IMG/VR virus record: IMGVR_UViG_3300023179_000222
Coordinates: 1-40,928 of that record
Reading direction: 5' to 3' (one strand)
Length of the DNA: 40,928 nucleotides
From: a virus
Below, piece after piece: positions 24,330-33,295 of the stretch (the stretch's first letter is position 1; every line of letters begins with the position of its first letter). A program made the position numbers and the translations under genes. The notes under the pieces are model-generated. The model was not told where the DNA came from and did no database searches. It saw nothing but the letters and a program-made list of their open reading frames with translations.

Positions 24330-24989
24330 ATGGGAACAACATCACAATTAGGAACGATAGCTGAGCTAAAAAACGCACTATCAGTCGGAGCTAGACCAAA
24401 TTTATTTAAAGTTGCAATTGATTGGCCCACAGCATTAGCAACTAATGCAAATTTTGCTGCAAATATTAAAAAGGCAAAATCATCAATTGGAAAAACTGGA
24501 ACTGCTGAACTAAAACAAAATATTCTATGCAAATCAGCAGCTTTACCCGGTATGAATATTGGAATTATTGAGGTTCCAACTCGCGGTGGAAGGCGCGTCA
24601 AGATTCCTGGCGATAGAACTTTTACGGATTGGACTGTTACTTTTCTAAGCGACGAAGCGCATTCTTTAAGATTCGCTTTCAAAGTTTGGCAAGAATATAT
24701 GAAAACATCAGATTATGAACAAAATTATATAAGATCGAATGATAATACAGCATACGATTATGCATCAGATTTGTTCGTCTATCAATTAAATTCTGCTGGT
24801 GGTGTAACAAGAAGTTATAAATTATATGAGTGTTTTCCAACAGAAGTCGGTTCAATTGATTTTTCTTTTGATTCAACAGACGCTCTATCAGAATTTACAG
24901 TAACTTTCCAATATCATTACATGAATGCTCTTCAGGGCGAAACTGAATTTGAGGATGATGCTGATATGGATGCGGCGGAGGGCGAGTAA
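24330..24989 (+). CDS. Second tail tube paralogue (gp19-like)
   Basis: 219 aa, clearly homologous to the preceding gp19: LKNALSVGARPNLFKVAI and GIIEVPTRGGRRVKIPGDRT then FTDWTVTFLSDEA align with its motifs. It differs by a ~20-residue insertion near residues 40-60 (rich in Lys and Ala) and an acidic C-terminal tail (EFEDDADMDAAEGE). It may be a minor tube or initiator protein (T4 gp54 and gp48 are distant relatives of gp19) or a second tube subunit. It has its own late promoter. I am confident of the family, not of the specific role. Confidence 0.85.
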   Translation: MGTTSQLGTIAELKNALSVGARPNLFKVAIDWPTALATNANFAANIKKAKSSIGKTGTAELKQNILCKSAALPGMNIGIIEVPTRGGRRVKIPGDRTFTDWTVTFLSDEAHSLRFAFKVWQEYMKTSDYEQNYIRSNDNTAYDYASDLFVYQLNSAGGVTRSYKLYECFPTEVGSIDFSFDSTDALSEFTVTFQYHYMNALQGETEFEDDADMDAAEGE

Positions 24990-24997
24990 CATAAATA
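24990..24997 (+). promoter_or_regulatory. Candidate late promoter CATAAATA for gp20
   Basis: A one-base variant of the late box, overlapping the end of the second tube gene's TAA stop. By T4 spacing, transcription would start near 25003, inside the alternative hairpin described next. Confidence 0.45.
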
Positions 24998-25000
24998 GTT

Positions 25001-25043
25001 GCGTAATAGTTATCAACAAAGGGAGCTATTACGCTCCCTTTTT
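25001..25043 (+). terminator. Terminator-type hairpin with competing upstream stem (possible attenuator) before gp20
   Basis: AAAGGGAGC (25018-25026) pairs with GCTCCCTTT (25033-25041) around a TATTAC loop and runs into five Ts, a standard intrinsic terminator. GCGTAATAG (25001-25009) is the exact complement of CTATTACGC (25026-25034), giving a 9-bp stem that cannot coexist with the terminator. It lies 24 nt before the portal start. The pairings are read directly; the regulatory meaning is inferred. Confidence 0.7.
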
Positions 25044-25066
25044 CAATTTATGTAAAAGAGAAAAAA

Positions 25067-26722
25067 ATGGCAATAAAACTATTTGGTTTTAAAATTGGTA
25101 AAGATGAGCCAGAACAATCACAACCGCAATCATTTGTTCCTAAAGCAGAAGATGATGGCGCAGTTGCTATTTCAGCGGGTGGTGTTTACGGAACTTATGT
25201 TGATTTAGAAGGTCAAATTCGGTCTGACTCTGAACTCATCAATAAGTATCGTGAAATGGCTATGCAGCCTGAATGCGATTTGGCGATTGACGATATTGTC
25301 AATGAAGCGATTGTTTACGAAGAACATAGATATCCAGTTTCAATTGTTCTAGATAATTTGAAGCAACCTGAATCAGTTAAAAAGAAAATTCGTGATGAAT
25401 ACGATCACGTTATGAAACTTTTAGATTTCAATAATCAAGGCTACGACATCTTCAGACGATGGTATGTTGACGGAAGACTTTATTATCACATGATTATTGA
25501 TGAAAAGAATCCGAAAGCTGGCCTTCGTGAAATTCGTTACATTGATCCACGAAAGATTCGCAAAGTTCGTGAAGCAGTCAAGAAAAAAGATCCGACAGGT
25601 GTTGCACAGATTTATACTAAACCAAATGAATATTATATTTTTTCAGACAAGGGTTTTGCAAAAGATGGTGCACAGGGTTTAAAGATTGCAGCAGACTCAG
25701 TGTGTTATGTTCATTCTGGTGTTTTTGATAAAGGTGGTAAAGTTGTCATCTCACATCTTCACAAAGCAATCAAACCACTCAATCAACTGCGTATGCTTGA
25801 AGATGCTACAGTCATCTATAGAATCTCAAGAGCACCTGAACGTAGAATTTTTTACATTGATGTAGGTAATTTACCAAAAATAAAAGCTGAACAATATCTT
25901 CGTGAAATTATGCAGAAATACAAAAACAAATTAGTGTATGATGCACAAACAGGTGAGATTCGTGACGATAGAAGATTTCAAACAATGCTTGAAGATTTCT
26001 GGTTGCCACGAAGAGAGGGTGGCAAAGGAACTGAAATCACTACACTTCCTGCGGGCCAGAACTTAGGTGAAATTGAAGACGTTCTATACTTTCAAAAGAA
26101 ACTCTACAAATCTTTGAACGTACCAATTTCAAGATTAGAAGCAGATAATGGATTCTCTCTAGGTCGTGCAAGTGAAATTAGTAGAGATGAATTAAAATTT
26201 TCAAAGTTTGTAACAAGACTTCGCTTGAGATTTACACATTTATTTGATAAAATATTAGAAACACAATTGTTATTGAAAGGTGTATGTACACGAAATGAGT
26301 GGCTTCAACTTAAAGAAGAAATCAATTATGATTTCATTTCCGATTCTCATTTTGTTGAACTAAAGCAAGCTGAAATTATGAAAGAAAGAATGGCACTTTT
26401 GGGTGAAATTGATCCGTATGTCGGTAAATATTTTTCAATCAACTATATCCGCACACATATTCTTCATCAAACTGAAGATGACATAAAACAAATGAATAAA
26501 GAAATGGAAGAAGATAAAGCGAATATGGAAGATGAGCCTGTAGAAGCACCTCCACCACCGCCGGTAGCACCTCCGCCACAAGAAGTTGTCGTGAGTGTGA
26601 AGAAAGAAGAAATTGAACCACGAATTGTTGATGATACTGATCAAAAAGAGTTAGCTAAATCTATGACAAGATTTTTTGAAACCCTAACGGAAGATACGAA
26701 GAATGAGCGAGGAGAAAAGTAA
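25067..26722 (+). CDS. 20: Portal vertex protein gp20
   Basis: 551 aa (T4: 524). The core matches gp20: DLEGQIRSDSELINKYREMA, then QPECDLAIDDIVNEAIV, FRRWYVDGRLYYHMIIDE, IRYIDPRKIRKVRE, YRISRAPERRIFYIDVGNLP and LEADNGFSLGRASEISRDE. A dodecamer forms the portal at one head vertex and is the DNA channel used by terminase. The C-terminal ~60 residues are acidic and proline-rich (APPPPPVAPPPQE). It overlaps the collagen-like gene by 20 nt. GAGAAAAAA precedes the ATG. Confidence 0.96.
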   Translation: MAIKLFGFKIGKDEPEQSQPQSFVPKAEDDGAVAISAGGVYGTYVDLEGQIRSDSELINKYREMAMQPECDLAIDDIVNEAIVYEEHRYPVSIVLDNLKQPESVKKKIRDEYDHVMKLLDFNNQGYDIFRRWYVDGRLYYHMIIDEKNPKAGLREIRYIDPRKIRKVREAVKKKDPTGVAQIYTKPNEYYIFSDKGFAKDGAQGLKIAADSVCYVHSGVFDKGGKVVISHLHKAIKPLNQLRMLEDATVIYRISRAPERRIFYIDVGNLPKIKAEQYLREIMQKYKNKLVYDAQTGEIRDDRRFQTMLEDFWLPRREGGKGTEITTLPAGQNLGEIEDVLYFQKKLYKSLNVPISRLEADNGFSLGRASEISRDELKFSKFVTRLRLRFTHLFDKILETQLLLKGVCTRNEWLQLKEEINYDFISDSHFVELKQAEIMKERMALLGEIDPYVGKYFSINYIRTHILHQTEDDIKQMNKEMEEDKANMEDEPVEAPPPPPVAPPPQEVVVSVKKEEIEPRIVDDTDQKELAKSMTRFFETLTEDTKNERGEK

Positions 26723-29384
26723 ATCCTCTTTAATTAATAATGCGTTATCCGTTGCAACTTCTATAGCGTACACAAAAAGAGAAGTTAGCAAATTAAATGA
26801 GAGAATAAACTCTCTCGAAGAAAACGGTAAACAAATTGTAGAAATCACTGGACCAAAAGGGCCTGAGGGTCCTCGTGGTTTACCCGGAATTGTCGGTGAA
26901 AAGGGTGAGCGAGGAGAGAAGGGCGACACTGGTGAAAAAGGCGACATTGGTCCTCAAGGCGAAAAGGGTGACATCGGTGAGCGAGGAGAGAAGGGCGACA
27001 CTGGTGAACGTGGGCTTCAAGGAGAAATTGGTCCAAAAGGCGAGAAAGGTGATCGTGGAGAAAGGGGTGATCCTGGACCACAAGGTCCTCGCGGCGAAAA
27101 AGGCGATCAAGGTTTTCCTGGCAGAGATGGAAAAGACGGTAAAGATGGCGCAAAGGGCAAAGACGGAAAGAAAGGTGACAAAGGTGATTCTGGACCTCAG
27201 GGTTTACATGGTCTTCAAGGCGAGAAAGGTGAAAAGGGAGACAAAGGTGATCCTGGGCAAGACGCAGACGTAAAGCCTATAGAAGATAAATTCAAAAAAT
27301 TCACTGACAAAATTGAAAAAGAATTTGGTGAGTATAGAAATCGTGTTAATGTTTCAATTTCTAAAGCATTAGCAACAGACGCATGGAAAGCAACTGGTGG
27401 TGGTGAAGTCAATCTTCGCTGGTTAGATGATGTAGATCGGAGTAGTATTCAAGATGGATATGTATTATCATACGACGAATCTACTCGAAAATTCACATTT
27501 GTAGAACAAACTGGCGGTGGCGGTGGCGGTGGACCAGCATTTAGAAATATTCGTATAAATGATAATCAACTTATTACTGCAAATAGTACAAATGGAACTT
27601 TTAGAGTAATTTCTGGTGATAATGTTGTTTTCACATCAGATCCTATAGCAGACTCTTTAAGAATTGATGTTGACTTGACAGGATATGCAGTCAACACATC
27701 AACACAAATTATATGGAATACTGCAAATACAGCTAATGTCACTGCACAAAATGCATACAATCAAGCCAATACAACAAATTCTTTAGCGCAAGCAGCATAT
27801 GACACAGCTAACACTAAATCAACTTTTTCTGGGTCTTATGACGATTTAACTAATAAACCGAATTTAACTGCATACGCAACAACAACATCCTTGAATGTTG
27901 TATATAATCAAGCAAACTCAGCAAATTCTTTAGCACAAGCTGCATATGATGCTGCTAATACCAAATCAACTTTTTCTGGATCTTATGACGATTTAACTAA
28001 TAAACCGAATTTAACTGCATACGCAACAACAACATCCTTGAATGTTGTATATAATCAAGCAAACTCGGCATTTAATACAGCGAATTCTGCTGCGACTTTA
28101 GCGCAAGCATCATATGACTACGCTAACACATTAATTATACCAAGTCTAAGTGGCTATGCTACAAACGCTACATTAGAAATTGTATGGTCAACCGCAAACG
28201 CAGCATACGCACAAGCTAACGCAGGTGGTGGATCAGCAAATTTGGTAGGTTATGCAGTTAATACAACGGTTGATATTGTATGGTCAACTGCAAATGCATC
28301 ATATAATCAAGCAAACTCAGCAAATTCTTTAGCACAAGCTGCATATGATGCTGCTAATACCAAATCAACTTTTTCTGGGTCTTATGATGATCTAACAAAT
28401 AAACCAGATTTAAGTGTTTACTTGACATCAGCAAATCTTTCGGGTTATGCAACCGAAAGTTATGTTAATACATCGATATCAAATCTAGTAAATTCTGCGC
28501 CAGCCGTTTTAGATACTTTAAGTGAATTGGCGAATGCATTAGGTAACAACGAGAATTTTTCTGTAACAGTTACCAATTCAATTGGTGCAGCACAGAGTAC
28601 GGCCAATAACGCTTGGGATAAAGCTAATAGCGCATTTAATGAAGCTAATACTTCAACATCTATTGCTAACGCAGCATACGATCAAGCAAACACCGCCACA
28701 GCATTAGCACATGCTGCATATGATGCAGCAAACAATGTTGTATTATATGATCAAGATTTAAATACGTCAAACTCTGTATCATTTGCTGAACTTACTGTCA
28801 CAGGAAATACGAATACTCAAAATGTAATACCGTCTATAAGCAATCTATATAATTTAGGATCTCCGAGTTATAGATATAAAGATTTGTATTTGAGTGGATC
28901 GTCAATATATCTCGGCGATACAGTTATAACTTCAGTTTCTTATAATTCACTAAGTAATACGGCATATTTCGCATCAAGTCAAGCTAACAGTTCATTTGAC
29001 AAAGCAAATTCAGCTTATACATTAGCACAAAATGCATATAACGCAGCAAACACAGGTGGCGGTGGCGGTGGAAATGGCATAATTAAAACATATAATATAT
29101 TGAATGAATTCTCAGCACCTCTTATCGGAACACAAATTTTTGTTCCAATAACAACAACGTTTATTAAAAAGGTGCAAATTACAAATGGTGAAACCGCAGG
29201 AGTTGATATTATGTTAGGTCTTTATAGAAACAACGACCTTTTAACTTTCTTGACTTTACCCTCAGGATATACTACAACTACAGTGACAGGATTAAATTTG
29301 GAAATTAGAAACAATGATTACATTACAGTCAATGTCGTTGCTGGAGCAGGAAAAAATTTAATGATGGCGATGTTTGATGTATAA
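26703..29384 (+). CDS. Collagen-like tail fibre / virion fibre (893 aa)
   Basis: Residues 1-49 form a short helical head, including a coiled-coil-like YTKREVSKLNERINSLEEN. Residues 50-187 are 46 uninterrupted Gly-X-Y triplets rich in Lys/Glu/Asp (GEKGDTGEKGDI), which should form a trimeric collagen helix. A coiled-coil-like segment, a Gly-rich hinge (seven Gly near ~277) and a small beta domain follow. Residues ~355-790 are fibre repeats of AQAAYDAANTKSTFSGSYDD type alternating with YATTTSLNVVYNQANSA helices. A compact C-terminal domain (~795-893) is the likely receptor-binding tip. Start ATG 26703 lies inside gp20, so expression is coupled to the portal. No family-specific function can be assigned beyond a fibre. 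Confidence 0.8.
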   Translation: MSEEKSKSSLINNALSVATSIAYTKREVSKLNERINSLEENGKQIVEITGPKGPEGPRGLPGIVGEKGERGEKGDTGEKGDIGPQGEKGDIGERGEKGDTGERGLQGEIGPKGEKGDRGERGDPGPQGPRGEKGDQGFPGRDGKDGKDGAKGKDGKKGDKGDSGPQGLHGLQGEKGEKGDKGDPGQDADVKPIEDKFKKFTDKIEKEFGEYRNRVNVSISKALATDAWKATGGGEVNLRWLDDVDRSSIQDGYVLSYDESTRKFTFVEQTGGGGGGGPAFRNIRINDNQLITANSTNGTFRVISGDNVVFTSDPIADSLRIDVDLTGYAVNTSTQIIWNTANTANVTAQNAYNQANTTNSLAQAAYDTANTKSTFSGSYDDLTNKPNLTAYATTTSLNVVYNQANSANSLAQAAYDAANTKSTFSGSYDDLTNKPNLTAYATTTSLNVVYNQANSAFNTANSAATLAQASYDYANTLIIPSLSGYATNATLEIVWSTANAAYAQANAGGGSANLVGYAVNTTVDIVWSTANASYNQANSANSLAQAAYDAANTKSTFSGSYDDLTNKPDLSVYLTSANLSGYATESYVNTSISNLVNSAPAVLDTLSELANALGNNENFSVTVTNSIGAAQSTANNAWDKANSAFNEANTSTSIANAAYDQANTATALAHAAYDAANNVVLYDQDLNTSNSVSFAELTVTGNTNTQNVIPSISNLYNLGSPSYRYKDLYLSGSSIYLGDTVITSVSYNSLSNTAYFASSQANSSFDKANSAYTLAQNAYNAANTGGGGGGNGIIKTYNILNEFSAPLIGTQIFVPITTTFIKKVQITNGETAGVDIMLGLYRNNDLLTFLTLPSGYTTTTVTGLNLEIRNNDYITVNVVAGAGKNLMMAMFDV
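27776..28415 (+). repeat. 147-bp tandem repeat plus a third dispersed copy
   Basis: Copy 1 (from 27776) and copy 2 (from 27923) are near-identical 147-bp (49-codon) units encoding the NSLAQAAYD / SGSYDDLTNKP / TSLNVVYNQ fibre repeat. A third partial copy begins at 28322 and diverges near 28415. The period is in frame. Confidence 0.85.
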
Positions 29385-29387
29385 AAT

Positions 29388-29395
29388 TATAAATA
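29388..29395 (+). promoter_or_regulatory. Late promoter TATAAATA (first of two)
   Basis: A perfect late box just after the collagen-like gene, 86 nt before the next start. Confidence 0.65.
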
Positions 29396-29426
29396 ACAAA
29401 ACTCAACAATTTATTGAATTGATTAT

Positions 29427-29434
29427 TATAAATA
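29427..29434 (+). promoter_or_regulatory. Late promoter TATAAATA (second of two)
   Basis: A second perfect box 39 nt downstream of the first and 47 nt before the start codon at 29481. Two tandem late boxes suggest high late expression of the downstream gene. Confidence 0.65.
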
Positions 29435-29480
29435 TAGCATGAATTTTGAAAATCTTATCAAATACTAGGAGAATATTTAC

Positions 29481-32400
29481 ATGGCAACACTTAACGAACT
29501 TGGTAGAAATAGTGCATCTATTACATACGGTGGCACTGCGACGGGTTCTGATCTATGGCCTACTTTAGCTCTTGTAGACCAGTGGTTGACGAACGATACA
29601 CTTCAAGGAACTGCTACTGCAAGTAGCACTACCGTAACTGGAACTGGCACTGTGTTTGTTACACAAGTTCGGGCTGGCGATGTTATTATGATTGCGGGTC
29701 AAATGAGAACCGTCGCTTCAGTAACTAGCGATACCGTCTTTACTGTAACTTCCGCTTTCAGTCCAGCAGTATCCGTTGCAAGTGCTATTAAAGTTATTAA
29801 TACAACTCTAACAGGAAATACAACTACGACAACTGTTAGAGGCAATACATTTGGTACAGTTTCAGTAACAAATGGATCCACTACAATTACTGGTTCTAAT
29901 ACATATTTTTTAACAGAGGCTACAAACTCTGTAACGCCTGTATCTGTAAGCGGTACAGTTGCGGTTGCGGCTAACGGTTTAATTACTGGTACAAGCACTT
30001 CTTTTGTAACATCTCAAGGTGGTGCGAATGGATTATATCCAGGAGATTCTATTACGGTAGTTTCAACAGGAACAACATATTACTTTGAAGTTGCTACGGT
30101 TACAAGCGATACTGAAGCAACAGTCATAACAGGACCAGCATCTGCAATTTCTGCTGGTGCTACACTAACTAAAGCGCAAAATGGTGTTTCTGGTAGAGTT
30201 ATTAATATTAATGGTCGTATTCGTACAGTCGCAGCAATATCGACAAACGGCACGATGACTGTAAATCTACCAATGGACTTTACAGATTCTAATTTAAGAT
30301 ATAGAGCATATCCACGAGGGACAATTGCTAATGCTGTGGGTGGCACTTTAATTCAGTCAACAGGATGTTCATCTTCAGGCACGACATTAACAGTAGCAGC
30401 AACACTTACAGGCGTCATCGTTGTTGGTGCAGGATTAAACTTGACATCTGGTACAGGAACACTTGTCACAGGCACGACAATTGCGAATCAGCTTTATGGT
30501 GCAACTGGCGCCGCTGCTGCAACAACAACAGCGACGGGTTCAAGTGGAGGAAACACAATCACTGTAGGATCTGCAACAGGCATTCTAGTTGGTCAATTAA
30601 TTTCAGGTAACGGCGCTGTAGTTTCTGGTATTGATCCTAGTACATATGTTACTGCTATCTCAGGTACAACAATCACTCTAAGTAAAAATTTGACAGGCAA
30701 CTTATCAGGTACAACTGTTTATTTTTATCTGCCTGGCGGTTTAGGCGGTTACACACTAAGTTCGGCTGCAACTGTGAATCTTTCAGCCGCAACAGTTCAA
30801 TTCAGTAGTGTTATAGGAACTGGTGCAAATTTTGCTTGGGACTTACAAACAGGCGATCAAGTTTGGATCGGAGATGAATTAAGGACATTCAATTTTGCTA
30901 CTGATGGTACGGCGATTGCATCCGCTACAACAGGAAATCCCATTGTTTATGGTTATACTACAGATTATACAGGATATGCAGGCAGCGCAATTAATGTTGT
31001 GCGGCAACTTTATCAGGGCCAATCTTTTCGTAGAGATGAATCCTACATCAACGGTTCAGGAACATCATTTACAACTGAGTTGCGTGTCGGTGATGAATTG
31101 ATTATTGATGGCACTGAAGTTAATGTTACTCAAATTTTGAGCAACACGCAAATGAGAGTTCGTCAAGATTTTACTCACACACTTTCAACTTCGACTATCT
31201 ACAAGAAAAAGAAAATACATGGATTTGTTCTAGAAGGTACGAGAGAAGGCGGTACAACCGCCGGTAATAAATTATCGCAAGCGAATACGATTCTTGCTAC
31301 AACAAATACTGTTTATCCAATCGGCACAAATACTATCGTTGTAGCATCTGCACCAACAGTAGGACAATATAACTTTATTAAAATTCATGGTGCAGGCGGA
31401 ACTCCCACAGTATTAACAGGAACAATTAATACTGTATCAGCTTCTACAACAGTTACAGGAACAAGTACATTATTCACTACGCAGCTTCATGTGGGCGCTG
31501 AAATTTCAATTGCAGGCCAATACTTTGTCGTTACAGCAATTGCATCAGATACTTCAATGACTGTGAGTGCAAACTGTACAGTTACAGGACCAGTTCCATT
31601 TTATAGAACTATTCCACTTTACACTTACATTGCATCTATTGCTAGCACGACTATTACTTTGGGCCACACACTACGTCATCCAATTTATGCGACAGCAGCA
31701 AATCCATGTATCATCTATACGCCAAATACAGGCGCAGATTTCATTGAGTATGTTTATTCGGCACCAAACAAATCAGCAGAAGCATCAACATTACTCTTCA
31801 ATACAAGTTTAGATAGAAAATATTTTGGTTTCCGTTTTTATCCATTGATGCAAAATGCTGCGACATATGTCTCTGGCACTCAAATCATTAACGGCTATAC
31901 ACCAAATGCAACATCTACAATTTCAACTGCATTGAGTGGATGGAACACACCAGTGTATGAGCGTTGGGTTGCAGCATATGGGCAAACTGGTGGTGTAGGT
32001 ATTAATCTCGCAGATTGTTCTGGCGGTACAGTGATGATCGGCACACAAACCACAACAACATTCACATTGAATAACTTGATCGCAGGAACAATTACAATTC
32101 CAACATCATCGACGCAATATGCGCCATTTACTTTAGGAATCACAGCAAACAGTCCTACTGCACTAGCGAGTGGCACATTCAATGCAGCATCATCAACTTA
32201 TACCGCACCAAGCAACACTATAGGAGCAAGTAGCGTTGTACTAGGTGCTATCAGCGGCGTTTTTGATACACAAGTTGGAACACAAACCACTGGCGGATTC
32301 ATATATCTTTTCGCTACACCAAGATACTTTGTAATTCAAGGAAAGAGTTTTGCGAACGTACCTAATAATCTAATTGGTTGCGTTGAATTTGAAAGAGCGC

Positions 32401-33233
32401 AGCCTGAAGATTCTGGCACAGGACTAGGAACAACACTTGGTGTAACTTATAGTACGTTTAGTTTGACAACTGGTGTTGGTGGTTCACAAACAGTTCAGGG
32501 TATGGGAGCTTCAGCAGTATTAGGCACACCCGCAATTAGTCCATGGCCTTGTTTTGGTTATATCAATGGTCAAAGATTGCCCGTCGGTGGATCACAATAT
32601 CCTTCATTGCCAAATCCAGGAAATGCACCAGTTCATGGAAATGTCATTTCTATACCTAGAGTTAGAAATTCAGCAGGCGACCTAGTGGGCGTCAATTCAC
32701 ATATCTATAGTGCTATGACAATTACGACAGGTCGTTGGGGTCATACTGTAGAGTTAGGCGGTACTGGCGCATATCTCTCACCTGGTACAATTGCATCAAA
32801 TGGCATACCAGCGCAAACAGGTGTTCTAGCAGATACAATTCCTCAGATACATATGGGTCAAATTGTTCCTGTGTTTACTAACGTTTATAACAGTAAACGA
32901 TTTATGTTTAGCCCCGTTGTTGTTTTAGGGCCAGCTTATGATCCTGATGTTCGTGGTAGACTTTACGGATTCAAAGTTATACCTAGTGGTTTAGGTACTC
33001 TCATGGACACTGTAAGCATTACTACAGATAGTAATTTCTTTTATGACGCTACACAATCTGCAAACGATCATTGGGTTTTAGGCGCACAAGTGGGAACATT
33101 CAGATTCACACTCAGAGCATCAACATCTCAAATTCAACAATCATGGAGAAGTTTGGAAGATACATCAACACAGGCTGCAAACTTAGCTGCTGCTACATAC
33201 AACAACAGCTTTAGATACGCATTGCCTGCCTAA
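29481..33233 (+). CDS. Large modular virion surface protein (1250 aa)
   Basis: No named family recognised. The protein is Thr/Ser/Gly-rich and beta-rich. At least five copies of the ~60-residue module (TVTGTGTVFVTQVRAGDVIM, INGSGTSFTTELRVGDELII, TVTGTSTLFTTQLHVGAEIS and others) occupy the first ~700 residues. The C-terminal ~550 residues form a different globular region with IHMGQIVPVFTNVYNSKRFM and GRLYGFKVIPSGLGTLMDT, probably the anchoring or tip domain. ATG 29481 has a strong AGGAGA site and two late promoters. It is followed by a long terminator. Likely a decoration, whisker or fibre protein; no enzymatic motif seen. Confidence 0.7.
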   Translation: MATLNELGRNSASITYGGTATGSDLWPTLALVDQWLTNDTLQGTATASSTTVTGTGTVFVTQVRAGDVIMIAGQMRTVASVTSDTVFTVTSAFSPAVSVASAIKVINTTLTGNTTTTTVRGNTFGTVSVTNGSTTITGSNTYFLTEATNSVTPVSVSGTVAVAANGLITGTSTSFVTSQGGANGLYPGDSITVVSTGTTYYFEVATVTSDTEATVITGPASAISAGATLTKAQNGVSGRVININGRIRTVAAISTNGTMTVNLPMDFTDSNLRYRAYPRGTIANAVGGTLIQSTGCSSSGTTLTVAATLTGVIVVGAGLNLTSGTGTLVTGTTIANQLYGATGAAAATTTATGSSGGNTITVGSATGILVGQLISGNGAVVSGIDPSTYVTAISGTTITLSKNLTGNLSGTTVYFYLPGGLGGYTLSSAATVNLSAATVQFSSVIGTGANFAWDLQTGDQVWIGDELRTFNFATDGTAIASATTGNPIVYGYTTDYTGYAGSAINVVRQLYQGQSFRRDESYINGSGTSFTTELRVGDELIIDGTEVNVTQILSNTQMRVRQDFTHTLSTSTIYKKKKIHGFVLEGTREGGTTAGNKLSQANTILATTNTVYPIGTNTIVVASAPTVGQYNFIKIHGAGGTPTVLTGTINTVSASTTVTGTSTLFTTQLHVGAEISIAGQYFVVTAIASDTSMTVSANCTVTGPVPFYRTIPLYTYIASIASTTITLGHTLRHPIYATAANPCIIYTPNTGADFIEYVYSAPNKSAEASTLLFNTSLDRKYFGFRFYPLMQNAATYVSGTQIINGYTPNATSTISTALSGWNTPVYERWVAAYGQTGGVGINLADCSGGTVMIGTQTTTTFTLNNLIAGTITIPTSSTQYAPFTLGITANSPTALASGTFNAASSTYTAPSNTIGASSVVLGAISGVFDTQVGTQTTGGFIYLFATPRYFVIQGKSFANVPNNLIGCVEFERAQPEDSGTGLGTTLGVTYSTFSLTTGVGGSQTVQGMGASAVLGTPAISPWPCFGYINGQRLPVGGSQYPSLPNPGNAPVHGNVISIPRVRNSAGDLVGVNSHIYSAMTITTGRWGHTVELGGTGAYLSPGTIASNGIPAQTGVLADTIPQIHMGQIVPVFTNVYNSKRFMFSPVVVLGPAYDPDVRGRLYGFKVIPSGLGTLMDTVSITTDSNFFYDATQSANDHWVLGAQVGTFRFTLRASTSQIQQSWRSLEDTSTQAANLAAATYNNSFRYALPA

Positions 33234-33247
33234 ATGTTAATTTGAAT

Positions 33248-33282
33248 AAAAATGGCTGTCATTAGCATGATGGCCATTTTTT
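33248..33282 (+). terminator. Long-stem intrinsic terminator
   Basis: AAAAATGGCTGTCAT (33248-33262) pairs with ATGATGGCCATTTTT (33267-33281) around a TAGC loop: 15 pairs including two G-U, ending in a run of six Ts. It closes the transcript of the 1250-aa gene. Confidence 0.88.
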
Positions 33283-33295
33283 ATAGGTATATCCA

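Noticed and set aside
26845-27153. Several long ORFs in other frames across the collagen segment, both strands
   Set aside because: Gly-X-Y codon periodicity keeps other frames open; composition is biased and there are no starts with ribosome-binding sites.
29385-29480. Terminator after the collagen-like gene
   Set aside because: No stable hairpin with a T-run found; only the two late promoter boxes are supported.
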